From: Acidimicrobiia bacterium
GTDB taxonomy: Bacteria > Actinomycetota > Acidimicrobiia > Spongiisociales > UBA5794
Reading direction: 5' to 3'
Length of the DNA stretch: 45,753 bases
Assembly (NCBI GenBank): GCA_030066265.1
Contig: JASJCF010000004.1
Span: forward strand, 1 to 45,753
Part shown: in pieces, positions 34,193-43,290 of the stretch
Numbering within the stretch: position 1 is the stretch's first letter
Layout of the letters: each line of letters starts with the position of its first letter
The notes under the pieces: model-generated
Told to the model about the DNA's origin: nothing
Database searches by the model: none
The model's input: the letters and a program-made list of their open reading frames with translations, nothing else
Position numbers and translations under genes: made by a program

Positions 34193-35860
34193 CGCCTCTG
34201 CCACTGCACGTCTCACAGCCTGGTGATCGTCGACCAGGTGCGAACGATCGGTCACGACCTCGATCATCTCAGGTCGGTCGATCGGTGCTGCCACCGCTGC
34301 GCGAAGGTCGGCGGGGTCCTCGATACGTTGCGAGCGCATTCCGAGAGCTTCCGAAACTGCAGCCAGGGAGAGGCCATGTGGTGTGGCCCACAATCGCTCG
34401 AAGTCGCTGCGCTGCAGGGCATCCGAGCGCGCCTGGGGCAGGAACTCGAAGATGCCGCCGCCGTCGTTGTTCACTGCCACGATCCTCATGGGAAGCTCGA
34501 GCCGGCTGGCTTCGGCAACGGCCGTTGCGTCGTGGAGGAAGGCGACGTCGCCGATGAAGAGCACGACAGGTCCTGAGGACAGAGCCACGCCGGCTGCTGT
34601 TGAGATCGTCCCGTCGATGCCGTTGACCCCTCGATTCGCCAACACGATGCGATCGTCCCGTCGGCGTCCGAACGCATCGACGTCCCGGATCGGCCGAGAG
34701 GAAGCGACAAACAGCGTCGTACCCGGTGGTGCGTGATCCGCAGTGATGCGGGCCGTCTCGGGCTCGTTCGGGAAGGACAAGCGAGCCAGGGCGGCGTCGA
34801 GGGCATCTCCGGCGATGTGGTCGATCGCCTTCCACTTCCCGAGATAGGTCTCGGGATTCTGCGGCGCCGGCTCGCTCAGGAGCACGGTTCCCGGGTCGGA
34901 CAGCACCGTCGTCGTGGCCGAGCCGAGCGGATCACGCAGCCGGCTGCGCTCGATGTGGATCTGGGGAATGCCGCCTCGTTCCATCCATTCCCACAGCGGC
35001 TTCGACGTTGGGAGGGGCCCGAGCCGGATCACGACGTCCGGAGCAAGGGCATCGAGGACGAAGCGGCTTCCCTCGTCATCCTGGGCACCGATCAGCAGGT
35101 CGGGGTGTTGGATCACGTTGGGGCCCGTGACCGTCACCTGGGGGTCGGCGAGGATGGGGGCGCCCACCGTGCGTGCGAAGCGGTCGACCGCATCGGCGAA
35201 GCCCGGCCCGTTGCGTCCGCTGGCCACGATCATGACCCGTTTCCCTGCGAGATCGGCGAACAGCCCAGAAGGCACATGGGTTGCGTGCGTTCGATCGATG
35301 GGAGCGGCGGCAGGTGGCTCTGCGACCGTCGTGGGAACCAACGGCTCATCGAAGGGAAGGTTCACGTGGACGGGGCCGGGCGCTTCGTCGGCGGCGCCCA
35401 GGGCGATGCCAGCGGCGGTTCGTCCGGCATCACGGGGATCATCGATCGTCTCACCGTCGATCGAGGTGACGACATGGGGCCCGTACAGCGCATGCTGATC
35501 CATGGTCTGAGGGGCCCCGGTGCCGCGTAGACGGAGTGGCCGGTCGCTCGTCAGGGCGATCATCGGGACGCCCGATTGATCTGCTTCGACGATGGCCGGG
35601 TAGTAGTGCGCCGCGGCGGAGCCCGACGTGCAGATGACGATCGCCGGAGTCTCGGTTGCCTTTGCCCACCCGACGGCCATGAAGCCTGCCGATCGCTCAT
35701 CGCGGACACTGGTCGTGTCGATCCTGGGCTCGGCGACTGCGGCGAGGGCCAAGGGAGTGTTGCGCGACCCGGGGGAGATGAATGCACGCGTCACACCGAC
35801 ATCTGCCATGCCGGCCAGGAGGTCACTGCAGAATCGGACGGAGTCGTCGGCGGTGCTCAC
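34166..35860 (-). CDS. menD: SEPHCHC synthase MenD
   Basis: Thiamine-diphosphate enzyme that joins isochorismate and 2-oxoglutarate to 2-succinyl-5-enolpyruvyl-6-hydroxy-3-cyclohexene-1-carboxylate. The 564-residue protein shows AFISPGSRNTPLALA near 23-37, VRDERSAGFMAVGWAKAT near 52-69, TSGSAAAHYYPAIVEA near 76-91, ALTSDRPLRLRGTGAPQT, and the ThDP region NRGVNGIDGTISTAAG with FIGDVAFLHD. GTG 35860 is preferred because a TAGCCT box ends 8 bases before it and the family N-terminus fits; the frame is open to ATG 35935 but unconserved there. It follows menA by 75 bases with its own likely promoter. Confidence 0.93.
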   Translation of the reverse strand: MSTADDSVRFCSDLLAGMADVGVTRAFISPGSRNTPLALAAVAEPRIDTTSVRDERSAGFMAVGWAKATETPAIVICTSGSAAAHYYPAIVEADQSGVPMIALTSDRPLRLRGTGAPQTMDQHALYGPHVVTSIDGETIDDPRDAGRTAAGIALGAADEAPGPVHVNLPFDEPLVPTTVAEPPAAAPIDRTHATHVPSGLFADLAGKRVMIVASGRNGPGFADAVDRFARTVGAPILADPQVTVTGPNVIQHPDLLIGAQDDEGSRFVLDALAPDVVIRLGPLPTSKPLWEWMERGGIPQIHIERSRLRDPLGSATTTVLSDPGTVLLSEPAPQNPETYLGKWKAIDHIAGDALDAALARLSFPNEPETARITADHAPPGTTLFVASSRPIRDVDAFGRRRDDRIVLANRGVNGIDGTISTAAGVALSSGPVVLFIGDVAFLHDATAVAEASRLELPMRIVAVNNDGGGIFEFLPQARSDALQRSDFERLWATPHGLSLAAVSEALGMRSQRIEDPADLRAAVAAPIDRPEMIEVVTDRSHLVDDHQAVRRAVAEALRRGDEIQ

Positions 35861-35868
35861 GAGTGACG

Positions 35869-35874
35869 AGGCTA
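35869..35874 (-). promoter_or_regulatory. Putative -10 box (TAGCCT) of menD
   Basis: On the minus strand, TAGCCT ends 8 bases before GTG 35860, consistent with separate leaderless expression of menD downstream of menB-menA. Confidence 0.4.
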
Positions 35875-35935
35875 CCCCGCCGTCTACGCGGCCCGTAGCA
35901 AGCCGGGACGACGACGTCCGACGGGTTGCGTTCAC

Positions 35936-36820
35936 TCAGAAGGCGATACCGAGGGCGAGGAGGAGGCCGGTGAAGAGCTGGATCTGAGCGGTTCCCTTGA
36001 GCACACCGATGAGCGGCGGACCCGCAGTCTCGGTCATCACGGTCCGGACGAGAGGGATCGTGAGCGGAGCGACGGTGAGGGCGATGATGCACATCACCGG
36101 CAACCAGCCCACGAAGACGCCGAAGAGGATGATTGCGAAGGCCCCCCAGACCGTGGCGGCGAACAACCGGCGTGCACGGTCTCGCCCCATCACCACCTCG
36201 ATCGTGCGTTTTCCCGCAACGCGGTCGGTGTCGATGTCACGGATGTTGTTCGCTTCGAGGATCGCAGCGGCCAACAATCCCATGACCACGCCGCCCGTCC
36301 AGACGGCAGAGGGGATGGAGGGCGAGAACACGTATCGCGTGCCCACGGTGGCAACCGGGCCGAAGAAGATGAACACGAACACCTCGCCGAGGCCGTAGTA
36401 GCCGTAGGGGATGGGGCCGTTGGTGTACCCCAGCGCTGCGATGATGGAAACGGCTCCGATCACGAAGATCGGCCACCCTGCGTACCAGATGAGGTAGACG
36501 CCGCCGAGGGCGGCCAGACCGAAGGCGATCGCGATCCCGCGTTTCATGTCGGATTCCGAGATCACGCCGCTCGCCACCGCTCGCTGTGGCCCGATCCTCG
36601 CTTCGGTGTCCGCACCCTTCTGGGCATCTGCGAGATCGTTGGCGAAGTTGACGCCGACTTGGATGGCGAGGGCGCTGAACATGACCACGACGAAGGGCAG
36701 GAGCGCGAAGTCGCCGTCCCTCCAGGCGCTCGCTGAACCGATGAGGACCGGGCCGATCGCAGCCGACAGCGTCGCCGGACGCGCAGCCATGATCCACGGG
36801 TTCGGTGCCGGTTCGCTCAC
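35936..36820 (-). CDS. menA: 1,4-dihydroxy-2-naphthoate polyprenyltransferase
   Basis: UbiA-family membrane prenyltransferase of 294 residues that attaches the isoprenoid chain to DHNA. The first Asp-rich motif is NFANDLADAQKGAD (about 61-74), the second is NNIRDIDTDRVAGKRT (about 190-205). Around eight to nine hydrophobic segments are visible, including FALLPFVVVMFSALAIQ and AAIILFG-like stretches near the C-terminus. GTG 36820 lies 4 bases after the menB stop, so the two are one unit. The frame runs upstream to 36982 inside menB, but that part is basic, unconserved shadow sequence. ATG 36790 is an alternative start. Confidence 0.92.
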   Translation of the reverse strand: MSEPAPNPWIMAARPATLSAAIGPVLIGSASAWRDGDFALLPFVVVMFSALAIQVGVNFANDLADAQKGADTEARIGPQRAVASGVISESDMKRGIAIAFGLAALGGVYLIWYAGWPIFVIGAVSIIAALGYTNGPIPYGYYGLGEVFVFIFFGPVATVGTRYVFSPSIPSAVWTGGVVMGLLAAAILEANNIRDIDTDRVAGKRTIEVVMGRDRARRLFAATVWGAFAIILFGVFVGWLPVMCIIALTVAPLTIPLVRTVMTETAGPPLIGVLKGTAQIQLFTGLLLALGIAF

Positions 36821-36824
36821 AGAC

Positions 36825-37721
36825 TCAGAAGTGCCACGGGAACTCGGAGTAGTCCTGCGGCCGCTTCTCGAGGAAGGCGTCGCGCCCTTCTTGCGCCTCC
36901 TCGGTTCCGTAGGCGAGCCGGGTCGCCTCACCGGCGAACAGCTGCTGACCGACCAGGCCGTCGTCAGGGAGGTTGAACGCATACTTGATCATCTTCTGCG
37001 CCGTCGGGCTCTTCGTGGTGATCTTCTCTGCCCACTCGAGGGCGGTCGTCTCGAGCTCATCGTGAGGCACGACCGCGTTCACCATGCCCATCTGGAACGC
37101 CTCCTCGGCGGTGTAGTCGAAGCCGAGGAAGAAGACCTCGCGAGCGCGCTTCTGGCCGACCTGGCGGGCGAGGAGCGCTGAGCCGTAGCCGCCGTCGAAA
37201 CTGGCGACGTCGGGGTCCGTCTGCTTGAAGACAGCGTGCTCGGCCGAAGCGAGGGTCAGGTCGCAGACCACGTGGAGGCTGTGTCCCCCTCCGACCGCCC
37301 AACCCGGGACGACCGCGATGACGACCTTGGGCATGAAGCGAATCAGCCGCTGGACCTCGAGGATGTGGAGCCTTCCGAGTCGCGCAGGGTCGATCGTGCC
37401 CCCGTCGCCACCTTCGTATCGATATCCGTCCTTGCCCCGGATCCGCTGGTCGCCGCCCGAGCAGAACGCCCAACCTCCGTCCTTTGGTGAGGGCCCGTTG
37501 CCGGTGAGCAAGACACATCCGACGTCCGACGACATACGGGCGTGATCGAGTGCCGAGAACAGCTCGTCCACCGTGTGCGGTCGGAAGGCATTGCGGACCT
37601 CGGGACGGTTGAAGGCGATCCGCACGGCCGCAACGTCGTTTGCGCGGTGGTAGGTGATGTCGGTGAAGTCGAAGCCTTCGACAGCGTGCCACTTCGAGGC
37701 ATCGAAGATCTCTGAAACCAC
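36825..37721 (-). CDS. menB: 1,4-dihydroxy-2-naphthoyl-CoA synthase
   Basis: Crotonase-fold enzyme of 298 residues that closes the second ring of the naphthoquinone from o-succinylbenzoyl-CoA. It is very close to the mycobacterial MenB pattern: FNRPEVRNAFRPHTVDEL, GPSPKDGGWAFCSGGDQRI, RLHILEVQRLIRFMPKVVI, GGGHSLHVVCDLTLAS, FKQTDPDVASFDGGYGSA and the C-terminal KRPQDYSEFPWHF. GTG 37721 is preceded by GGAGGAG at good spacing. The frame is open upstream as shadow of menE; that extension is rejected. First gene of the menB-menA unit. Confidence 0.95.
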   Translation of the reverse strand: MVSEIFDASKWHAVEGFDFTDITYHRANDVAAVRIAFNRPEVRNAFRPHTVDELFSALDHARMSSDVGCVLLTGNGPSPKDGGWAFCSGGDQRIRGKDGYRYEGGDGGTIDPARLGRLHILEVQRLIRFMPKVVIAVVPGWAVGGGHSLHVVCDLTLASAEHAVFKQTDPDVASFDGGYGSALLARQVGQKRAREVFFLGFDYTAEEAFQMGMVNAVVPHDELETTALEWAEKITTKSPTAQKMIKYAFNLPDDGLVGQQLFAGEATRLAYGTEEAQEGRDAFLEKRPQDYSEFPWHF

Positions 37722-37751
37722 GGTCTCCTCCGCTGGCTGGCCGCAGCGGAC

Positions 37752-37757
37752 AGGGTA
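37752..37757 (-). promoter_or_regulatory. Putative -10 box (TACCCT) of menB-menA
   Basis: On the minus strand, TACCCT lies 30 bases before GTG 37721, giving a leader of roughly 20-25 bases that includes GGAGGAG. It faces the menE box at 37820 across the shared gap 37722-37832. Confidence 0.45.
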
Positions 37758-37819
37758 GTGATGGGCGCGCCGGGGCCCACGCGCTGTGCGGCTCGGTCGC
37801 GTCGACGGTCGCCACTTCC

Positions 37820-37825
37820 TATCGT
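37820..37825 (+). promoter_or_regulatory. Putative -10 box (TATCGT) of menE
   Basis: TATCGT ends 7 bases before ATG 37833 with no ribosome-binding site between, consistent with a leaderless menE mRNA divergent from menB. Confidence 0.45.
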
Positions 37826-37832
37826 CCCCGAC

Positions 37833-39110
37833 ATGCACGGAACCGGCCCAGCAGACTGGATCGCCGTCGCCGCTCGCGAAGCGGGAGACCAGCCAGCGCT
37901 CATCGTGCACGACGGCGTGGTGGACTATGGGACACTCGACGCTCAGGTCGACGCGCGCGCTTCGAGCCTGCCCCAACGGGACGGCGAGATCGTCCCCGTC
38001 CGCATGGCGCTCGATGTCCCGAGCATCGTTGACTTCTTCGCTCATATGCGCGCGGGCCAATGCCCGCTCCCCGTTTCTCCAGACGGTGCCATCCCCGATG
38101 TTCGAGCCCGCAGCGATGCCGCAGTCGCCATCCGGACCTCGGGCACATCGGGCGTGCCGAAGCTGGCACCCCTGACGTTGGACAACCTCGATGCATCGAT
38201 CACCGCCTCGAAGCTCCGCTTGTCCACTTCCGCCGATGATCGGTGGCTCGCCTGCCTCCCGCTCCATCACATCGGCGGCCTCAGCGTCTTGCTGAGGACG
38301 TTTGCGACCTCCGGTGCTGCGGTGATCGCACCCTTCGACGAACAACTGCCTTCGGTGATCGCAGCGACCGCACCGACGATCGCCTCCATGGTTCCCACGA
38401 TGGTCCGCAGGCTGGTGCGTTGGGATCCCGAGGCCGCCGGCACAATCGGCCGCATCCTCGTCGGCGGCGCACGCCTCGCCCCTGACATCGCTGTCGAGGC
38501 GCACGCTGCCGGGGCGTCGCTGCTTCCGAGCTACGGGATGACCGAAGCCTCCTCGCAGGTCGCAACGGCTCGCTCGGCGGACTGGCCAGACATCGCCGGC
38601 TACGTGGGTCCCGCCCTCGATGGCTTCACCGTGTCCGTGAGCGCTCCCCTCGGCGAGGTCGGTGTGATCTCGATCGACGGGCCCGCCGTCTTCGACGGCT
38701 ACGCAGGAGAGGAACCTCGATCGGGCCCGTTCGTCACGAGCGATGTCGGACGACTCGAACGTGACGGATCCCTGATCGTCGTTGGACGACGGGACGACGT
38801 CGTCGTGTCAGGCGGGGAGAACGTGTCACTTCAGGCTGTGGAGGGCGCAATCCGCGAGATCGACGGTGTCGTCGATGTCGCCGTCGTCGGTGTGGACGAT
38901 CCCGAGTGGGGGACCGCGGTGTGCGCCATGGTCGTGGGCACTACGCAAGTCGACGCCATCTCCGAGGCCGCCACGTCGCGCCTTGCAGGGTTCGAGAGGC
39001 CGAAACGATGGGCCCTGGTGGACGCGATCCCGCTGCTCGCCAACGGCAAGCCGGACCTCGCTGCGGTTCGCACAGCATTCGATGACCCGTCCGGAGCGCC
39101 GATTGGGTGA
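37833..39110 (+). CDS. menE: o-succinylbenzoate-CoA ligase
   Basis: Short ANL-superfamily adenylating enzyme (425 residues) that activates o-succinylbenzoate with CoA, the substrate step before MenB. The phosphate loop is RTSGTSGVPKLAPLTLDN at about 98-115, followed by CLPLHHIGGLSVLL, SYGMTEASSQVATA near 231-244, the hinge region VGRRDDVVVSGGENVSLQAV near 312-331 and the C-terminal Lys region LLANGKPDLAAVR. Short length and the men context favour MenE over other acyl-CoA ligases. It is divergent from menB. Confidence 0.9.
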   Translation: MHGTGPADWIAVAAREAGDQPALIVHDGVVDYGTLDAQVDARASSLPQRDGEIVPVRMALDVPSIVDFFAHMRAGQCPLPVSPDGAIPDVRARSDAAVAIRTSGTSGVPKLAPLTLDNLDASITASKLRLSTSADDRWLACLPLHHIGGLSVLLRTFATSGAAVIAPFDEQLPSVIAATAPTIASMVPTMVRRLVRWDPEAAGTIGRILVGGARLAPDIAVEAHAAGASLLPSYGMTEASSQVATARSADWPDIAGYVGPALDGFTVSVSAPLGEVGVISIDGPAVFDGYAGEEPRSGPFVTSDVGRLERDGSLIVVGRRDDVVVSGGENVSLQAVEGAIREIDGVVDVAVVGVDDPEWGTAVCAMVVGTTQVDAISEAATSRLAGFERPKRWALVDAIPLLANGKPDLAAVRTAFDDPSGAPIG

Positions 39111-39121
39111 AGACACAGATC

Positions 39122-39127
39122 TAGGGT
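39122..39127 (+). promoter_or_regulatory. Putative -10 box (TAGGGT) of the SDR gene
   Basis: TAGGGT ends 7 bases before ATG 39135. It supports ATG 39135 over GTG 39126, which lies inside this box. Confidence 0.4.
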
Positions 39128-39134
39128 GAAACGC

Positions 39135-39920
39135 ATGGACCTGGGACTGACCGGGAAGCGCGCCATCGTCGCAGCCGCCTCCGCCGGATTGGGTGCGGCC
39201 ATCGCGGAAGTGCTCGCCGCCGAGGGATGCGTCGTCGGGATCTCGTCGCGGTCAGCTGATCGCGCCGAGGCTGCGGCGGAACGGATCGCTGCAGACACGG
39301 GTGGCGACGTCCACGCAGCAGCCGTCGATGTCACCGACATCGATGCGATCTCCTCGTGGATCGACGCGGCCGCCGTCCGCATGGGTGGCCTGGACATCGT
39401 GATCCCCAACGCCGGAGGCCCCCCCGCAGCACGGTTCGACGACACGAGCCCGGACGATTGGGACAGTGCCTACGCACTGACGCTGCGCTCGGCCATGACG
39501 TTCGCCTCGGCATCTCGACCGCACCTCAGCACAGGCTCCGCTCTGTTGTTCATGACCTCGATCTCATCCCGGGAGCCAATCTCGGCGCTATCGATGTCGA
39601 CGGTGTTCCGGGGAGGCGTCGCATCGCTGGCGAAGCTGCTCGCCGACGATTGGGCCCCGGATGGCATCCGGGTCAACCACCTGATTCCGGGGCGTATCGC
39701 GACCGAGCGGGTCGCGTCGCTCGATGCATCCGCCGCCGAATCGCAGAGCATCTCCGTACACGAGGTTCGAAGGCGTAACGAGGATGCGATTCCCCTCGGC
39801 CGTTACGGTGAGCCACACGAGTACGCAGCCGCTGCTGCCTTCCTCGTGTCCCCAGCGGCGTCCTACATCACGGGCGCGACGGTGCAGGTCGATGGCGGGA
39901 CCATCCGAGCGATCACGTGA
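39135..39920 (+). CDS. Short-chain dehydrogenase/reductase lacking the usual Tyr and Lys
   Basis: Classical-length SDR of 261 residues. The cofactor loop reads AAASAGLGAAIAE (about 14-26), IPNAGGPP replaces NNAG, and the C-terminal SYITGATVQVDGGT is typical. The Ser region is present (FMTSISS), but where Tyr-x-x-x-Lys is expected the sequence is STVFRGGVASLAK, so Tyr is Ser and Lys is Arg. A divergent SDR subgroup with this loss exists among FabG-like annotations. It may be a non-catalytic or altered-mechanism reductase. It follows menE by 24 bases and overlaps the next gene as GTGA; a menaquinone link is unproven. Confidence 0.82.
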   Translation: MDLGLTGKRAIVAAASAGLGAAIAEVLAAEGCVVGISSRSADRAEAAAERIAADTGGDVHAAAVDVTDIDAISSWIDAAAVRMGGLDIVIPNAGGPPAARFDDTSPDDWDSAYALTLRSAMTFASASRPHLSTGSALLFMTSISSREPISALSMSTVFRGGVASLAKLLADDWAPDGIRVNHLIPGRIATERVASLDASAAESQSISVHEVRRRNEDAIPLGRYGEPHEYAAAAAFLVSPAASYITGATVQVDGGTIRAIT

Positions 39921-41323
39921 CGAGTTCCGGCGCCGACACCCCAGACACTTCCAGGAACGCTCGAGGACCTTCCCTGGTCCCCCTCATCGCACCGATCGAC
40001 GGACTCTGCGCGAGGTTGCACCTCATCGACCGGGCCGATGAGACCCTCGACATGCAGTACTACGAGTGGGACGCCGACGCAGTGGGTCTGCTCGTCATGA
40101 ATCGTGTGATTGCAGCGGCCGATCGTGGTGTCCGCGTCCGTCTCCTGATCGATGACCTGAAGCTGTGGAAGTCGACGAGGCGCATCAAGTCTCTGTGCGG
40201 GCATCCCAACATCGATGTCCGTGTGTTCAATCCGTGGGCAAGCCGGTCGGGCGCTGCGGCCATCGTGTACGAGGGCCTCCGCCGCTTCGGGCGGCTCGAC
40301 CACCGGATGCACAACAAGCTGCTGCTCGTCGACGGCCGCCGCGCGGTGTTCGGGGGCAGGAACCTCGCCGAGCCGTACTTCGGGCTCAGCGACTCGTACA
40401 ACCTGATCGACTTCGACGTGCTCGCTGACGCCGAGCCGCTGACCCGGTTGACGGAGGAGTTCGAGCGCTATTGGAGAGCGGACACGGCGGTCGACGCTTC
40501 GACACTGCGAGGCCCGGCAGCCACGTCCGTCCCGGACGTGCGCTCAGGCGTGAGCGAGGACCTCGCGCACCATGCCGTGCGCCTGAGCGAGGTTCTCGCC
40601 CGTGAGGGCCCGTTTGCCGCCTCACTCGACGAACGAGTGATCCCGCTCGACCGAGACGACATCACGGTGGTCACCGATTCACCGAAAGTCGGATCGGTCA
40701 GTCCCTCGCAGGTGCACCACGCCCTCCGAGCGCTCGTCGAAGGTGCAACGCACGAGGTGGTGGCCATCACCGCCTTCTTCGATCCGACAGCCGATGACAT
40801 TGCGTGGTACGGATCAGTCGTGGACTCCGGCGTTCGTCTGCGACTCCTCACGAACTCGCTTGCGACGAACCCCGGCACGGCATCGAACGCCGGTCTCAAG
40901 AAGGTCCGGAGGTCGCTCGTGGATGTCGGTTTCGAACTGCACGAGCTCAAGCCCCATCCGGCGGCACAGTCCCACTGGGAGACACCACCGGTCTCAGGCC
41001 GATACCTGGGGATCCACGCCAAGATCTACGTCGTGGATCGTCAGCGCACGCTGATCGGATCGACGAACCTCGACCCACGGTCCAAGCACATCAACACGGA
41101 GATCGGTGTCGTCCTCTCGCACACCGGCTTCGCCGAGCAGATGGCGGCTGGCATCGAGCGCCTCATGGAACCGCAGAACGCATGGCGCGTGTCGGCGGGC
41201 GACGGGTCGGGCGTCACGTGGGAGTCCCAGGATGAGGTGCTCACCCGCCAGCCTGCGCGAGGGTTCGGACAACGTCTCACCGACGGCGTGCTCGGGCTCC
41301 TGCCGATCGATCGCTACCTCTGA
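39917..41323 (+). CDS. Phospholipase D-like / cardiolipin synthase family protein (ClsC-like)
   Basis: A 468-residue PLD-superfamily protein with two HKD motifs: HNKLLLVDGRRAVFGGRNL near 133-151 and HAKIYVVDRQRTLIGSTNLD near 367-386. It has the MQYYEWDADAVG stretch near the N-terminus that is typical of the YmdC/ClsC group, and no N-terminal membrane segments. Such enzymes transfer phosphatidyl groups to make cardiolipin; a nuclease role is less likely. Its C-terminus has RLTDGVLGLLPIDRYL, also seen in ClsC-type proteins. GTG 39917 overlaps the SDR stop. Its stop is 13 bases from that of the convergent M3 peptidase. Confidence 0.87.
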   Translation: MTSSGADTPDTSRNARGPSLVPLIAPIDGLCARLHLIDRADETLDMQYYEWDADAVGLLVMNRVIAAADRGVRVRLLIDDLKLWKSTRRIKSLCGHPNIDVRVFNPWASRSGAAAIVYEGLRRFGRLDHRMHNKLLLVDGRRAVFGGRNLAEPYFGLSDSYNLIDFDVLADAEPLTRLTEEFERYWRADTAVDASTLRGPAATSVPDVRSGVSEDLAHHAVRLSEVLAREGPFAASLDERVIPLDRDDITVVTDSPKVGSVSPSQVHHALRALVEGATHEVVAITAFFDPTADDIAWYGSVVDSGVRLRLLTNSLATNPGTASNAGLKKVRRSLVDVGFELHELKPHPAAQSHWETPPVSGRYLGIHAKIYVVDRQRTLIGSTNLDPRSKHINTEIGVVLSHTGFAEQMAAGIERLMEPQNAWRVSAGDGSGVTWESQDEVLTRQPARGFGQRLTDGVLGLLPIDRYL

Positions 41324-41336
41324 TCCCGGCGGCCGG

Positions 41337-43283
41337 TCACGACCCCTGGGCGATGCCGAGCTTGCGCAAGAACGCTTCGGCATTCGGCTCGCGGCCGAGA
41401 AACGCACGGAGGTGGTCCCAGGCGTCGCGGGAGCTCCCGGCACCGATGACCTCGGTTCGATACCGCTTCCCGACTTCGGGAGAGAGGATCCCCTCTTCCT
41501 CGAAGACCGAGAACATGTCGTCGCCGTACACGTGTGACCACAGATAGCCGTAGTAGCCGGCGTCGTACCCACCCATGAGGTGGCCGAAGCTCGCAGCCAT
41601 GAACGTGCCCTCGTGGTGTGGCAGCAGCGAATACTCACTCGCTGCGACATCGAGTTGCTCGAGATCTGGTGTCGACCCGGCCGTGTGCATCATGAGGTCG
41701 TACTTGCCGAGATACACCTGACGCAAGGTCAGAAGGGCGATGTTCTGGTCCCGCGCCGCGACCAATCGCTCCACGAGCTCTCCGGGAATGGGCTCACCCG
41801 TTTCGTAGTGCGCTGCGAAACGCTCGAGGACCTCGGCGTTCCACATCCAGTTCTCCATGATCTGGGAAGGCGCTTCGACGAAGTCCCACTCGGTGTCGAA
41901 CCCGGCGAACCGTTGCGTGTCGACCTCCGTGAGGCACGCATGGAGCACGTGGCCGAATTCATGCCACAGCGTGAGCGCCTCGTCGTGCTTCAGGAGCGAG
42001 GGGGTGTCGCCCGTCGGCTTGGTGAAGTTGGCCGCCACAGCGGCGACCGGCAGCCGGACGGAGCCATCCGCTTCGGTTCGTCGGCTGACCACCGACCAGC
42101 AGGCCGCGTGGGTGTACTTCCCGTCCCGTGGATGGAGATCCAGGTGGAAGAATGCAATCGGATCGGCCGATGCGCGGTCATCGATGCGGTACGTCAGAAC
42201 GTCGCCGTGCCAGGTCGGATAGTCGTCGACCGTCGAGTACGTGAGGCCGAAGACCTCGCCGGTGACGTCGAGCATCCCGCCGATCACGGCCTCCAGCGGG
42301 AAGTACTCGGCGACCTCGTTCTGATCGATGCCATAGTCCAGCTTCTGCTGGAGGGTGTGGTAGTAGGCGCGGTCCCACAACTCGAGGGTTGCGCCGGGAT
42401 GGTCTTTGCGAAGGAGTTCCTCGAGCTTGGCGCGCTCGGCGAGACCGACCTCCGTCAACGAGGGGACGACCGACGCATAGAGCTCCTCGACGGCGGCAGG
42501 GTCTGCCATCTTGACCTCCATCGAGTACTCGGCCCACGTCTCGTAGCCCAGGATGTCAGCGATCTCGGAACGGATGGCGATCGCCTCCTCCAGGAGCACC
42601 CGATTCGCATCCACGGCCCTGTTCTGATACTTGTGTTGAAGGACCCTGCGCTGGTCTCTGATCGGCGCCTGCTCCATGAACGGGACGTATGCGGGATAGT
42701 CCAAGGTGACCTTCACCGTGTGTGGTGCGTCTCCCGGCTCGAGGGCTTCGACGTACGTCGGCGGGAACCCATCCAGGTCGTTGATCGCCACCTCGAGGTG
42801 GTCCTTGTGCTCGGCGATGTTGCGGGCGTATTCGACCTGGAGCTCGATCAGCCGTTGGCGCAGTTCCTGGACGCGATTGCGATCGGCCTCGGCCAGCTCG
42901 TGCCCTGCACGTCTCAGGTCACGGCACCACTCGTCCCACGAGCGTCGCTCCAGCCCGTCGAGCGAGGTGCCGTCGACGGCGTGGACGGCTTCGTAGACGT
43001 CGCGTCTGGCGACGAGATCGGTCATCCATTTCGAGAGCAGCTGCTCGGCCTCGTTTCCTGCATCCCGCACGTCCTTGTCGACATGGAAGTTGGACAAGAA
43101 CGGCCCGTATCCGTTCGCATCTTCGATCGTGCCCACAGCGGAGTCCAAGGGTGCGATCCGCTCGGCGAAGGTCGTCGAGGACGATGCCGTCGCCTCAGAG
43201 ACGAGATCCTCGGCGTCTTGGATGGCGCGGGTGGTCGCGTCTCGGATCGAAGCCGCCGTTGCGGCGGAGAGGTCGTAGATCAT
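41337..43283 (-). CDS. M3-family oligopeptidase (oligopeptidase A / oligoendopeptidase-like)
   Basis: Zinc metallopeptidase of 648 residues that degrades short peptides, probably in the cytoplasm, since no signal peptide is seen. The active site is TLWHEFGHVLHACL near 435-448 (HExxH), with the distal Glu in FVEAPSQIMENW near 464-475. The family stretches DLHPRDGKYTHAACW and SFGHLMGGYDAGYYGYLWS are intact. ATG 43283 is preceded 7 bases away by a TACGCT box, so the start is well supported and likely leaderless. Confidence 0.92.
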   Translation of the reverse strand: MIYDLSAATAASIRDATTRAIQDAEDLVSEATASSSTTFAERIAPLDSAVGTIEDANGYGPFLSNFHVDKDVRDAGNEAEQLLSKWMTDLVARRDVYEAVHAVDGTSLDGLERRSWDEWCRDLRRAGHELAEADRNRVQELRQRLIELQVEYARNIAEHKDHLEVAINDLDGFPPTYVEALEPGDAPHTVKVTLDYPAYVPFMEQAPIRDQRRVLQHKYQNRAVDANRVLLEEAIAIRSEIADILGYETWAEYSMEVKMADPAAVEELYASVVPSLTEVGLAERAKLEELLRKDHPGATLELWDRAYYHTLQQKLDYGIDQNEVAEYFPLEAVIGGMLDVTGEVFGLTYSTVDDYPTWHGDVLTYRIDDRASADPIAFFHLDLHPRDGKYTHAACWSVVSRRTEADGSVRLPVAAVAANFTKPTGDTPSLLKHDEALTLWHEFGHVLHACLTEVDTQRFAGFDTEWDFVEAPSQIMENWMWNAEVLERFAAHYETGEPIPGELVERLVAARDQNIALLTLRQVYLGKYDLMMHTAGSTPDLEQLDVAASEYSLLPHHEGTFMAASFGHLMGGYDAGYYGYLWSHVYGDDMFSVFEEEGILSPEVGKRYRTEVIGAGSSRDAWDHLRAFLGREPNAEAFLRKLGIAQGS

Positions 43284-43290
43284 GGCGGGG

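Noticed and set aside
36821-36982. N-terminal extension of MenA to ATG 36982
   Set aside because: The extension is basic, unconserved and overlaps the MenB C-terminus; GTG 36820 follows the menB stop neatly.
37722-38504. N-terminal extension of MenB
   Set aside because: It runs antisense through menE; GTG 37721 has a strong GGAGGAG site and fits the family length.
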